A stretch of 37,404 nucleotides of DNA. Source: an uncultured Pseudomonadota bacterium. Its GTDB lineage: Bacteria > Myxococcota_A > UBA796 > SXON01. The notes under the pieces are model-generated. The model searched no databases. It saw only the letters and a list, made by a program, of their open reading frames with translations, and was not told the DNA's origin. This document shows positions 17,441-25,866 of this stretch, piece after piece (the first letter of the stretch is position 1; each line of letters starts with the position of its first letter). The stretch is from NCBI GenBank assembly GCA_903959175.1, contig CAJBVW010000061.1, positions 1 through 37,404 on the forward strand. Direction: 5' to 3'. The position numbers were made by a program, and so were the translations under genes.

Positions 17441-18442
17441 TCAGGCCGCGCGGCGCGTGGCCGCGAGGTCCACGGGCACGTCGCGGAGCGTGATGTCGGT
17501 GAGGATGTCGCTCGACCGCTTGGTGATGAGGTCGTAGAGGCTCCACGGCTTCGACGGCGGGCCGGTGACGGCGTGCCAGACCCCCGCCACGGAGACGCGG
17601 CGCACGCGGTAGGCGCCGAGCCCCAGCTCCGACCACTCGGTCGGCACCGGCGACCACCAGATGTTGCCGTCGTCGTTGTAGTTCCGACGCGCGGGGGCGG
17701 AGGTGCGGCGGAACTTGGACGCGCACGTCCAGGCGTATTGGGCGACGACATCGTTGGGGACGGCCGGACGGCGACGTGGGCCCTCGGCGTACCAGGCCAC
17801 GAGCCGCTTCGCCGGCCCGAGTGCGCCCGCCGCGCCCTGGTGGACGGTGCGGTTGTAGTACAACGTCATCGCCCGCTCGGTCGAGACGCCGAGCACGCCC
17901 GCGATCTCGACGGCGCCCGCCATGTACTCGGACTCCGCCGCGACGCGGGCCTGCACCTGCTGGAACGCGGGCCAACGCCCGGCGGCGGCGAAGCGGGACA
18001 CCCAGGGCTCCGCCCAGAGCGCGACGCCATCGACGGCTTCGAGGCTGGCGCGGCCCGTCACGTCGAGGAGCCGCGCCCAGCTCGCGCCGAAGAAGCGGCT
18101 GAAGGCCAACGGATCGGCGGCGGCCATCTGGCGGAGCAGACGGCCGAGCGAGCCGGACTTCTGCGTCCACTGGAGGATGCCGTAGCTGACGCCGTTGCCG
18201 TCGAGGTTGGCCTGCACGGACCAGTAGTTGCCCTCGTGCTCGCTCGTCTTGCGAAGGAGCGTCGGGATCCAATCGGTGATGAGTTCTTCCACCTTCTCCT
18301 CCAGTTTCTTAGCTGCCTTTCCTGCCGATTCCGCGGTCTCCTTCGCAACGCGCCGCGCAGACGGCGATGCCGCCGCCGCGAGCACGAGGAGCCCGAACGC
18401 CCCCGCCCCGAGTAGGAGCGGCATGTTGTTGCCCTTGCTCAC
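17441..18442 (-). CDS. Membrane-anchored lysozyme-like glycoside hydrolase
   Basis: This 333-aa protein has one N-terminal membrane segment (residues about 7-26) followed by a charged helix (ETAESAGKAAKKLEEKVEELI, about 35-55). A lysozyme-fold-like domain then begins TSEHEGNYWSVQANLDGNGVSYGILQW (67-92), the pattern of peptidoglycan or chitosan hydrolases in which the early Glu (E68 or E70) is the acid and the D81-G region supports catalysis. The GTG start overlaps the stop of the DarB-like gene (GTGA). In phages and conjugative elements such enzymes cut peptidoglycan locally during entry or exit; the membrane anchor fits a virion membrane or the host inner membrane. The exact GH family is not certain. 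Confidence 0.75.
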   Translation of the reverse strand: MSKGNNMPLLLGAGAFGLLVLAAAASPSARRVAKETAESAGKAAKKLEEKVEELITDWIPTLLRKTSEHEGNYWSVQANLDGNGVSYGILQWTQKSGSLGRLLRQMAAADPLAFSRFFGASWARLLDVTGRASLEAVDGVALWAEPWVSRFAAAGRWPAFQQVQARVAAESEYMAGAVEIAGVLGVSTERAMTLYYNRTVHQGAAGALGPAKRLVAWYAEGPRRRPAVPNDVVAQYAWTCASKFRRTSAPARRNYNDDGNIWWSPVPTEWSELGLGAYRVRRVSVAGVWHAVTGPPSKPWSLYDLITKRSSDILTDITLRDVPVDLAATRRAA

Positions 18443-21400
18443 GCTGCCCCCTCGGCGACATCGTCGCCCGCGTCGGCTTCGCCGGAGAGCAGGTTCCGCG
18501 GGATCGACCGACCCCACCACCAGCGCCCCGCCTCCGCGAGCTCGCCGAACTTGAGCCCCGACGCCGAGGCCTGCGCGAGGAACGCCTGCCAGCCGCCCTC
18601 CGTCGGCGGGAGCACGTCGACACCGGCGGTCCCCGATGCGGCGCCGGCGTTGACCACGCGGAGCCCGGACGGAGCGACAACCGGGATCTTCTGGCTCTGC
18701 TGGTTGTAGTACGACACCTTCGCGAGCGCGCCGACCACCGTGTCGGCCACCTGCGGCCAGGTGCGCTCGACCCAGGCGTCGGGTGCGTGCTGCCAGCCCA
18801 GGCCGGGCCAGTCGCCCGAGTAGCGGAGCCGGTCGTTGGCGGCCTGAGTCACCGCGCGGATGGTGGATGGCTCCTCGTCCGCCGGGAAGGTCGCGCCGTA
18901 GTTCTCCGGCTTGAGCGAGGTGAAATTGCCGTCATCGGCCTTCGCGAGCTTCCACGTCGCGTCACCGGCCGAGCGCAAGGCGATCTGCCCGTCCCGGGTG
19001 ACCTTCCCGAACTCGATGAAGTCGATGCGCGAGGCGTTCCACGCGCTCGGGATGCCCGCCCGGAGGCCCTCGTACACGGGACCGCCGCCCTCGGCGACGA
19101 GCACCGGGCGTTCGCGGACGACCACCGCGGTCGGCGCCCACGGCCACGCATCGACGTTCACCCGGGACAGGTGCTTCAGCCGCTCCTCGGCCTCGCCGCG
19201 CAGACGGGCCGCCTCGATGCCGTCCTTCGTGCGCTCGGCGTTGCGGAAGCGCGCATTGATGGCGCGCAACAGCTTCGACGCCTCGGCCGCGATCTTCTTC
19301 TTCGCCTCTGCCTCGCGCTGGGCGCGAACGGCCTCGAGTCGGGCGCGGGTCTGCTCGGGGTTCCGGCTGATGAGGAGCAGAATCTCCTCGGGCCCCATGT
19401 CCATCTGGGCGCCGGGGTTGTTGGTGTCCCGGTCCTGAGACTTGATGAGTTGGGTCATCCAACCCCGCTTTCCCTGGATGAGGTTGAAGCGGAGCCCGTC
19501 CTGACTGCGGCGCGCGAAGTAGTAGTAGATCGCGATGGCGGAGAGCGTGTTGCCCTGCCGAACGCCGCGCCCGTTCCGCTGCTGCAACGTGGCAGGTTCC
19601 CACGGCAGGTCGAGGTGGTGGATCGCGCAGGTGCGCGTCTGGAGGTCGATGCCCTCGTAGGCGATCTGGTTCGCGATCACGACGTCGAACTTGGGCGCCG
19701 CGCCCTCGTCGGGGTCGCCGTTGAACTCCTTGGCGATGCGCTGGCGGTCGGCGGCGTTGGGCGCCACCTCGGCGTTCAGCACGCCGATCCGATCGGCCGC
19801 GATCCCCTCCCGGACGAGCACCATCTTGACCCAGCGGTGCGCGGCGACGTTGTCCACGAAGACGATGTGGCCGCAGGTCCGGTTGGCGAGCACACGCTCG
19901 GCGAGGGCCTCGAACTTCGGCGAGCTGGGGTCGCTCACCTGCTCGGCGTTCTTCCAGCCGTAGCCCTGGTCAAGCTGCGAGTGGATGGCGACGAGCGCCA
20001 TGCGGGCGAGCAGCCCGAGGATCTTCGCCTTGTCCGACGGGTCGTCTGACTTCAGCGCCGCTTCGATCTCGCGGACGTAGCGGTCGTACTTGGCGTCCTG
20101 GCCGGCGTCCATATCGACCTCGACCATCTCGACCTTCGGATCGGGGAGCTTCAACCCCACGTCCTCGGCGGTCTTGAACTCGCCGTAGCGGAGGATGGTG
20201 TCGCGCAGCTCGTGGAGGTTCTGGAACCCGACGACGGCGCCGCGCTCCTCGACCTCCATGCTCGGGGTCACGACGGGCCGGATCTCGATCCGCAGGTAGC
20301 GATCGATGAACTGCTCGGGGTCGCGGATGCCCATCCGACGCCAGGCGTCCGGATCGACGTACTGGATGAGGTTGTAGAACTCCAACGGGGAATTCTTGGC
20401 GGGCGTCGCCGAGAGGAGCACGACGCCAGTGCCGCCCGTACGCTTCCGCACCGCGGCACACCGGAAATCCAACTGCCACGCGCGCTTCGAGCCGTCGCCG
20501 GGGTTGCCCATGAACCGGGGCACGCCGCCCTCACGATCCTCTGGGAGGTACAGGTTCTTGTAGTTCTGCGCCTCGTCCACGATCAGCATGTCCACGCCGA
20601 TGTCGTCCCACGCGATGCCGGGGTCGTACTCCCAGCCCTCGGCGAGCTCCATCTGTTGCGCCACCCACGCGGCGATGCCCTCGCGGAGGATGGCCTCGTC
20701 GCGCTCGGACAGCTTCTTCCGCTTCGCCGCGTTGCGACGGCGCAGCGCCACCTCGCGCTGGATCGCCTCGGTCTTGTCGGCGTAGGCCCGAACCGCCTTC
20801 TCGTTCATCCGCGTTCGGCCAAGAGCGGTGTAGGTCAGGAGCACCACGTCGTACTCGCCGGCCTGGAACCGGGTCCACTTCTCGGCGCGCTCCTGGGGCG
20901 TATCGGTGTCGCTCGTGGCGAGGCCCTTCCGCTCGCCGCGTGAGATCGTCTTCTTCTTCGAGCCGATCACCGCGATCCGGTAGTCGGGAAGCACCCGCTG
21001 GATGTCGGCGACCCACTTCCAGACGATGGAGTTGGGCACGAGCACCACCGGCCGCTTGCACCAACCTTCCTGGCGAGCGCGCGCGAGCACGGCGATGCCC
21101 GTGTACGTCTTTCCTACCCCGACATCGAAGGCGAGCAATCCGCCGCGGTTCGCGAGGATGCGGCGTCCGCCGGCGACCTGGTGGGGATGCAGCCGGGGGC
21201 CGTCCTTCCGCCAGCGCGCGATGGCCAGCGGCTCGGCGGTGTAGGTCGGGGCGATGTAGCCCCGGAACTGCCGGTTGTAGGCGTGCTCGATCGCGAGGCG
21301 ACGCTCGGGCGTGGCCCCGGCCCACCCCTTGAAGCTGGCGTCCCACTCGGCCGCCTTCTTCATCCGGATCTTGTCGATGTCCTTCTCGTTGTCGTCGTCG

Positions 21401-23586
21401 AACTTCTTCGAGGGCGCGAACATCGTCTTGTCGTGGTTGATCCAGCCGAGGATGAGCAGCACCTCGGGGTGCATGTCCCCGGCGTTCTCCTTCTTCGACA
21501 TCTTGTCGTACTGCCAGCCCTGCGGCGCGACGAGGCCGCCCTGGCGGACGAAGGTGACATCGTCGTACCCGGTGTACGTCGCGTTCACCCACTGGGCGAC
21601 GAGGTCGAGCGGGAGCCAACCCTGCCGCGCGCTGACGCCCTCGATGTCGTCGAAGATCGCGGGCTTGATCGCGTCGAGGAGTCGGCGGACCTGGGCCTTC
21701 GCCTGCGCGTCGTCGGGACGCGCCATCGCCCGGTCCATCTTCGGCCAGAGCGACCCGGACAGGTACACTTCGGCCGGGAACAGCTCGTCCCAGCCGTCGC
21801 CATCGACGCACCAGCCGCCCGCGAGCACCTTCGCGCGGATCTGGTCGGGCGTGAACGGCCCGCCGAGCCCAGCGTGGTAGTCGAGGAGCTCGCGCACCGA
21901 GAGCATCCGCGCGTGGCGGTAGAGGTGCTCGGCCTGGGCGACCACGTCGTCGGCCCGGCCGTTGAACCGCGGCTCGATGACCGGGGGCTTGTTGCGGAGC
22001 CCGGCGATCAGGTGCCCGGCGCGGTCAAACGCCGACAGGAAGCGCTCGGCGCCGGTGTTGCCGCCACGGGCGAGCTTCACCAGCTCGATTCGGCCGTGCG
22101 GGTTGCCGTTCGTGGTGATCCAGGCGGCGAGGCCCTCGTGCAGTTCGGGCCACAAGAGTGGCGGCTCCTCGGCGTTTTCGGCCGCGACCAGCGCGAGGTA
22201 CTTGTCCACGCGTAGCCCGAGCAGCACCGCGCTGGCGAGCTCGCGCGGGAGGTCTGCGACATCGGCCTCGGTGACGCGGGTGACGCCGATACGACCCCTG
22301 CCGCCAGCGGGGTCGGCGGCCTGCCGAGCCGGGAAGGCGATGACCTTGCAATCGCCGCAGATCGGGCGCTCGACGAGCGCGGGCAGACCGGTGAACTCGC
22401 CCTGCACCTGGTAGCCCCAGCGCGGCTTCGCGGTCTGGTCGTCCTCGCCGTGGTCGTCGCCGACTTCGCGGCCGAGGATGTGACGCGGGAACGCCTTGAA
22501 GTAGCCGCCGGAGACGATGGCCTCGTCGGCGCTGTCCACGGCGTCGAGCTGGCCGCCACGCGCACGGAAGAAGAGCACGTCGGTGACGAGCATCGCGCCG
22601 GGGAAGATCGCCTCGCGTCGCTTCTCGTTGATGCTCGGGAGCCGGAACGCCGCGGCGAGGTGGTGGCGCTTCAGCACCTTCTCGCGGAGGGCTACGAACT
22701 GCGCCGTCCGCGACGTGAGGAAGCCGCCGGGCACGAGGAACACGCCGAGCCCGTCGGGAGCGAGCAGGTCGAGGCCCCGACGAAGGAAGTAGTGGTACGC
22801 CATCTTCTCGCGGTAGGCCCGGTCTGGGTCCTCCGCGATCGACGCCCCGCGGATGCCGTAGGGCGGGTTCGACACGACGAGCCCAAGACGCCCCGCAGCC
22901 CCGGCGCCCTTCTCGCGCACCCAGCGCTCGAACGGGGCCAGCGTGAGGTCCACGTCGGGGCGCAGGACGTGCAGCATCCGGGCGGACAGCTCGGACCACT
23001 CGACGGCGTGCCAGGTAATGCCCGGAACGGGCTCGAACGCACGGAGAAAGCGACCGATACCCGCCGAGGGTTCCAGCGCGTGGACGGTCTCGCCATCGTG
23101 GGGAAGGCTGGGTACCAGCGGCGCGACGAGACGGGCGATCTCCTTCGCCACCTTGCTCGGGGTGTAAAATTCATGAATGAGTCCGCGCTGTTCTGGCGGA
23201 GGGAAGCCTGGCGGGAACTTGCCAGCGGCGGTCTGGATGGAGAGCCCGCCCCAGCCGGAGTACCCGGCGAGCACGGTGCGCTCGTCGGGGTTTGGGGCGC
23301 GCTTCTGGGCGTACAGGTTCGCCGCCGTCGCCATCGCGGCGATGTTCGCCGCGGTGCGCTTGCTGGCGGTCCAGAACTCAGGGATGTCCTCGACGGGGAA
23401 GGCGGCGTTGTTCGCGGCCTGCATCCGCGCGAGCACGGGACCGAGGTTCTGCTCGATGACGGCTTCGAGCGCCCAGCGGTTCCGGGCAAGGAAGTCGTCG
23501 AGATACGCGACGTCCACGCCGCTCGGCAGGCGGGTGCGGACGAGGGGGACGACGGCGTCGAGGAGCTGGGCGGCGACTGCACTCAT
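18439..23586 (-). CDS. DarB-like N6-adenine methylase / SF2 helicase with N-terminal shared tag
   Basis: This 1715-aa fusion starts with the tag RLPSGVDVAYLDDFLARN (19-36). An N6-adenine methylase follows, with motif I EPSAGIG (172-178) and motif IV NPPYG (240-244). A Snf2-like SF2 helicase then shows Walker A GVGKT (823-827), VLVPNSIVWKW, DEAQ (1004-1007), SATP near 1065, and a motif V/VI region with EGIDLQTR and LQQRNGRGVRQG. The C-terminal 400 residues hold a coiled region and a domain of unknown role. This layout matches phage P1 DarB and related methylase-helicases; P1 DarB is packaged in the virion and protects incoming DNA from type I restriction. No clear ribosome-binding site precedes the ATG. 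Packaging here is inferred. Confidence 0.9.
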   Translation of the reverse strand: MSAVAAQLLDAVVPLVRTRLPSGVDVAYLDDFLARNRWALEAVIEQNLGPVLARMQAANNAAFPVEDIPEFWTASKRTAANIAAMATAANLYAQKRAPNPDERTVLAGYSGWGGLSIQTAAGKFPPGFPPPEQRGLIHEFYTPSKVAKEIARLVAPLVPSLPHDGETVHALEPSAGIGRFLRAFEPVPGITWHAVEWSELSARMLHVLRPDVDLTLAPFERWVREKGAGAAGRLGLVVSNPPYGIRGASIAEDPDRAYREKMAYHYFLRRGLDLLAPDGLGVFLVPGGFLTSRTAQFVALREKVLKRHHLAAAFRLPSINEKRREAIFPGAMLVTDVLFFRARGGQLDAVDSADEAIVSGGYFKAFPRHILGREVGDDHGEDDQTAKPRWGYQVQGEFTGLPALVERPICGDCKVIAFPARQAADPAGGRGRIGVTRVTEADVADLPRELASAVLLGLRVDKYLALVAAENAEEPPLLWPELHEGLAAWITTNGNPHGRIELVKLARGGNTGAERFLSAFDRAGHLIAGLRNKPPVIEPRFNGRADDVVAQAEHLYRHARMLSVRELLDYHAGLGGPFTPDQIRAKVLAGGWCVDGDGWDELFPAEVYLSGSLWPKMDRAMARPDDAQAKAQVRRLLDAIKPAIFDDIEGVSARQGWLPLDLVAQWVNATYTGYDDVTFVRQGGLVAPQGWQYDKMSKKENAGDMHPEVLLILGWINHDKTMFAPSKKFDDDNEKDIDKIRMKKAAEWDASFKGWAGATPERRLAIEHAYNRQFRGYIAPTYTAEPLAIARWRKDGPRLHPHQVAGGRRILANRGGLLAFDVGVGKTYTGIAVLARARQEGWCKRPVVLVPNSIVWKWVADIQRVLPDYRIAVIGSKKKTISRGERKGLATSDTDTPQERAEKWTRFQAGEYDVVLLTYTALGRTRMNEKAVRAYADKTEAIQREVALRRRNAAKRKKLSERDEAILREGIAAWVAQQMELAEGWEYDPGIAWDDIGVDMLIVDEAQNYKNLYLPEDREGGVPRFMGNPGDGSKRAWQLDFRCAAVRKRTGGTGVVLLSATPAKNSPLEFYNLIQYVDPDAWRRMGIRDPEQFIDRYLRIEIRPVVTPSMEVEERGAVVGFQNLHELRDTILRYGEFKTAEDVGLKLPDPKVEMVEVDMDAGQDAKYDRYVREIEAALKSDDPSDKAKILGLLARMALVAIHSQLDQGYGWKNAEQVSDPSSPKFEALAERVLANRTCGHIVFVDNVAAHRWVKMVLVREGIAADRIGVLNAEVAPNAADRQRIAKEFNGDPDEGAAPKFDVVIANQIAYEGIDLQTRTCAIHHLDLPWEPATLQQRNGRGVRQGNTLSAIAIYYYFARRSQDGLRFNLIQGKRGWMTQLIKSQDRDTNNPGAQMDMGPEEILLLISRNPEQTRARLEAVRAQREAEAKKKIAAEASKLLRAINARFRNAERTKDGIEAARLRGEAEERLKHLSRVNVDAWPWAPTAVVVRERPVLVAEGGGPVYEGLRAGIPSAWNASRIDFIEFGKVTRDGQIALRSAGDATWKLAKADDGNFTSLKPENYGATFPADEEPSTIRAVTQAANDRLRYSGDWPGLGWQHAPDAWVERTWPQVADTVVGALAKVSYYNQQSQKIPVVAPSGLRVVNAGAASGTAGVDVLPPTEGGWQAFLAQASASGLKFGELAEAGRWWWGRSIPRNLLSGEADAGDDVAEGAA

Positions 23587-23623
23587 GGGGAGGCAATAGT
23601 CGCGACCGGGCGGGGAAGGCAGC

Positions 23624-23662
23624 GACTTTCACTTGCCGCGGGGCGGTTTCACTTGCCGCGGG
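23624..23662 (-). promoter_or_regulatory. Two direct copies of a TTTCACTTGCCGCGGG element upstream of the helicase gene
   Basis: Copies at 23627-23642 and 23647-23662 are exactly 20 bp apart. The first extends to GACTTTCACTTGCCGC (23624-23639), identical to 32078-32093 upstream of the other leftward operon. On the coding strand the element reads GCGGCAAGTGAAAGTC and lies 38 bases before the helicase start codon. It is probably an operator or promoter element. Confidence 0.65.
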
Positions 23663-23785
23663 CGGCAGGTAGCGGCGTGGCTCACCGTGGGCTTCTCGAT
23701 GCCGAATTAACGCCCCGCGCTCGCCAGCGCCCCGAGAGCGTTCATCGTTCCTATCGGCACTCGCCGAGTGGGCTCAAGTCCGTAG

Positions 23786-24613
23786 CTACGGGAACGCGCA
23801 CTTCCGCCACGCCAGCCGAAGCGGGTGGTCGAGCGTGTGGTCCCAGTAAGTGCCGAGGACATCGTACATGCCATGGGGGTTGGTCCTCATGAAGGACACG
23901 CGGAATTCACGCAGTACCTGCTGATAGATAGGGTCAGGCCAATACGACGTCGCGCGTGAGATTTCCCATCCGTGAAACCAGCGTCCCGGATCTGTGTTAT
24001 CAGTTGAGATCGCGCGACTCTTCATCTCAGCGGTCAGAGCGGTCATTGCTGCGGGATCAGGCGCAATTGTAGCCGCTAAGGCGAAAAATGCAGGAACCCA
24101 GGCGATCCTCCCGTAGAATGGGAAGCTAGCATGATGGTTGTCGCCCGATCCGAAACGGCCAAGCCAAAACGGCCAGCCGCGCCGGTAAATGTCATGTGCG
24201 ATACTCTGACGGGGATCGCAAATCGAACTTGCCGCAGCGACGGAAATATAATCCTCCCAAGAAGCAAATTCACGCGGCTTTATGCCGTTGTTCACGAGAA
24301 CGCCCGGGTGGTCGTCCGCGTTGTAGTAGTTCACGCGTATCTGATGGTTGAACCTATCTTCGAGGCCAGCAGGCCACTCGGCTCGCAACTTCCTCACCAT
24401 GAAGTACCAGCTCGTCCAGATGCTGCAATTGTTCGCTCCCCACCCAGCACCCTCCCTGTCCTTGATGAACCCGTACGGATCCGTGAACCTATTTGCAATT
24501 TCATCGATCCAGCTTCCTCCGGTCTCAACGGCAGACACCGGCATGGCTCGGACGCATCCCGGGCCTGTCAAAGCCAGCGCCGCGGTCCCTTTAAGGACGT
24601 GTCTTCGATTCAT
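23786..24613 (-). CDS. Tat-exported protein of unknown function, lower GC
   Basis: This 275-aa protein has a twin-arginine signal (NRRHVLKG followed by the hydrophobic TAALALTGPG). I chose the ATG at 24611-24613 because GAGGT lies seven bases before it. The mature part is rich in Trp, Tyr and Phe (GWGANNCSIWTSWYFM, FGSGDNHHASFPFYG, YWDHTLDHP) and looks like a folded periplasmic or secreted domain, possibly alpha/alpha-barrel-like. I do not recognise the family. Its base composition is clearly lower in GC than its neighbours, suggesting separate acquisition. It sits between the two leftward operons and may be cargo. Confidence 0.75.
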   Translation of the reverse strand: MNRRHVLKGTAALALTGPGCVRAMPVSAVETGGSWIDEIANRFTDPYGFIKDREGAGWGANNCSIWTSWYFMVRKLRAEWPAGLEDRFNHQIRVNYYNADDHPGVLVNNGIKPREFASWEDYISVAAASSICDPRQSIAHDIYRRGWPFWLGRFGSGDNHHASFPFYGRIAWVPAFFALAATIAPDPAAMTALTAEMKSRAISTDNTDPGRWFHGWEISRATSYWPDPIYQQVLREFRVSFMRTNPHGMYDVLGTYWDHTLDHPLRLAWRKCAFP

Positions 24614-24769
24614 TAAGCTACCTCGGCCTGGCAAGATACCATAGACGTAGGCGTCCCGGTGAGCCCCCCAGACCCCTTTGCCGAGCGGGCCCGCGCGTCG
24701 GCGCAGGCGCGCTGATCCGCCAGCCGCGGCGGTCCGCCCAGCGGCGAGGGAGCAGGTCTCAGTACTCGG

Positions 24770-25085
24770 AGGGGCGAGCCGGCGTGGTGGGCGTCGACCC
24801 AGCGGACGAAGTCGGCGGCGACGGGCGCGGACTTCTTCTTTCGGAGCGCGAGACGGCCGGCCGCGTCGAGGTTCTTGGCGCGCTGCTCGACCGCGTAGAG
24901 CCCCGACCCGAGGGCGTGTTGTCGTCGCTCCGATCCCGCCCGTTCCCTGCGACGCGGGCCCCGACTGCTTCGGCCTCCTTCAACATGCGTCGGACGCGGG
25001 AGTTGCAGCCGCACTCGACGACGCACCCGCCCGGCGGGCCGGCGACCTGGTAGCCGGCGAAGGGCGGGGCTTCGCTGGCGGGTGC
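24770..25085 (-). pseudogene. Remnant of an IS66-family transposase
   Basis: Two minus-strand frames together resemble the C-terminal half of an IS66 transposase. One frame carries VVECGCNSRVRRMLKEAEA (about 25030-24970), like the family's GCxAHxRRxFxEA motif. Another carries LYAVEQRAKNLDAAGRLALR (about 24913-24850), like the LYAIEREAK...RLALR motif, followed by a short FVRWVD helix. The frame changes between the two, and the rest of the transposase is missing. No terminal inverted repeats were found. Limits are approximate. Confidence 0.5.
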
Positions 25086-25173
25086 CCCGCGGCCCTCCAA
25101 CCCGGGGAAAAGGTGCTAATGGACGCCGTGGTTCGTCGTCGTGAACTCGTAGATGGCCGCGGACCGATTTGAG

Positions 25174-25468
25174 CTACTTCCACAAGGCGTTGCGGGACGC
25201 GGACCACTGCGATCCCCCCCAGTGGGGGTACTCGCTCCCCTCCAGTAGCCTCTGAGTGATTCGAAACGTGCCGTTGGCGCTCTCCGGGTGCGCATCTGAC
25301 GACACCGAGCTCCGGGCGACGTTCGCTTGATCCGTGATACAAGCAGCTTGCGGGCGTGGATTCGAAGCACCCGCCCGCAGTCGCGGCGGTCGACATAACC
25401 TGCGTGAAGACCATCGAGTCATCTGAGCGGAGGTAGTCAACAGTCGTGACGGGAGGATTGGCACTCAC
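25174..25468 (-). pseudogene. Small gene, probably frameshifted
   Basis: A GTG at 25466-25468 overlaps the stop of the 133-aa membrane gene upstream (GTGA), the pattern used throughout this operon. The first about 50 codons (VSANPPVTTVDYLRSDD and on) are in that frame. From roughly 25330 the protein-like text moves to another frame (SSDAHPESANGTFRITQRL ... EYPHWGGSQWSASRNALWK, stop at 25174). A single frameshift would give a protein of about 95-100 aa. Function unknown. The neighbouring IS66 remnant suggests decay at this operon end. Confidence 0.4.
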
Positions 25469-25866
25469 GGCCCTGCCCCGCTAGCCGCCTCAACCGGCAG
25501 GCTCGGCACCAACACCTTCACCGCCTCCGCCGCCCGGGTCGGATCGACCCCGCGCTCCAGCGCGAGGATGCCGATCACGAACATGTTGAGCAGCCAGAGC
25601 AGTAGCATCGACCAGGGCACCCAGCGGAACGGCGGGTTCGTCCGGACCTCGCGGATCTCGGTCTTGAGCTCGCCGAGCGCGGACACGACGGCCGCGCCGT
25701 TGCCGCGGATCTCGGCCACGAGCGCCGCTTCGAGCGGCGTGAGGAAGCCCTCGGCGAGCTGCGGGTCGGGGACCAGGCGCGGGCCGACGGCGGGGGCCGG
25801 GGCGGGCGGGATCTGTCCCGCGGGCGTGACCGTTTCGACGGCGGCCAGGGCAGCGGCATCGCTCAC
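25465..25866 (-). CDS. Single-pass membrane protein of the small-protein operon
   Basis: This 133-aa protein has an Ala/Pro-rich N-terminus, a short amphipathic segment (residues 42-75) and one strong membrane segment (WVPWSMLLLWLLNMFVIGILAL, about 82-103), then a short C-terminal tail. The GTG start overlaps the preceding stop. No enzyme motif is present. It could be a virion-membrane or holin-like protein, but this is inferred only from size and setting. Confidence 0.72.
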   Translation of the reverse strand: MSDAAALAAVETVTPAGQIPPAPAPAVGPRLVPDPQLAEGFLTPLEAALVAEIRGNGAAVVSALGELKTEIREVRTNPPFRWVPWSMLLLWLLNMFVIGILALERGVDPTRAAEAVKVLVPSLPVEAASGAGP

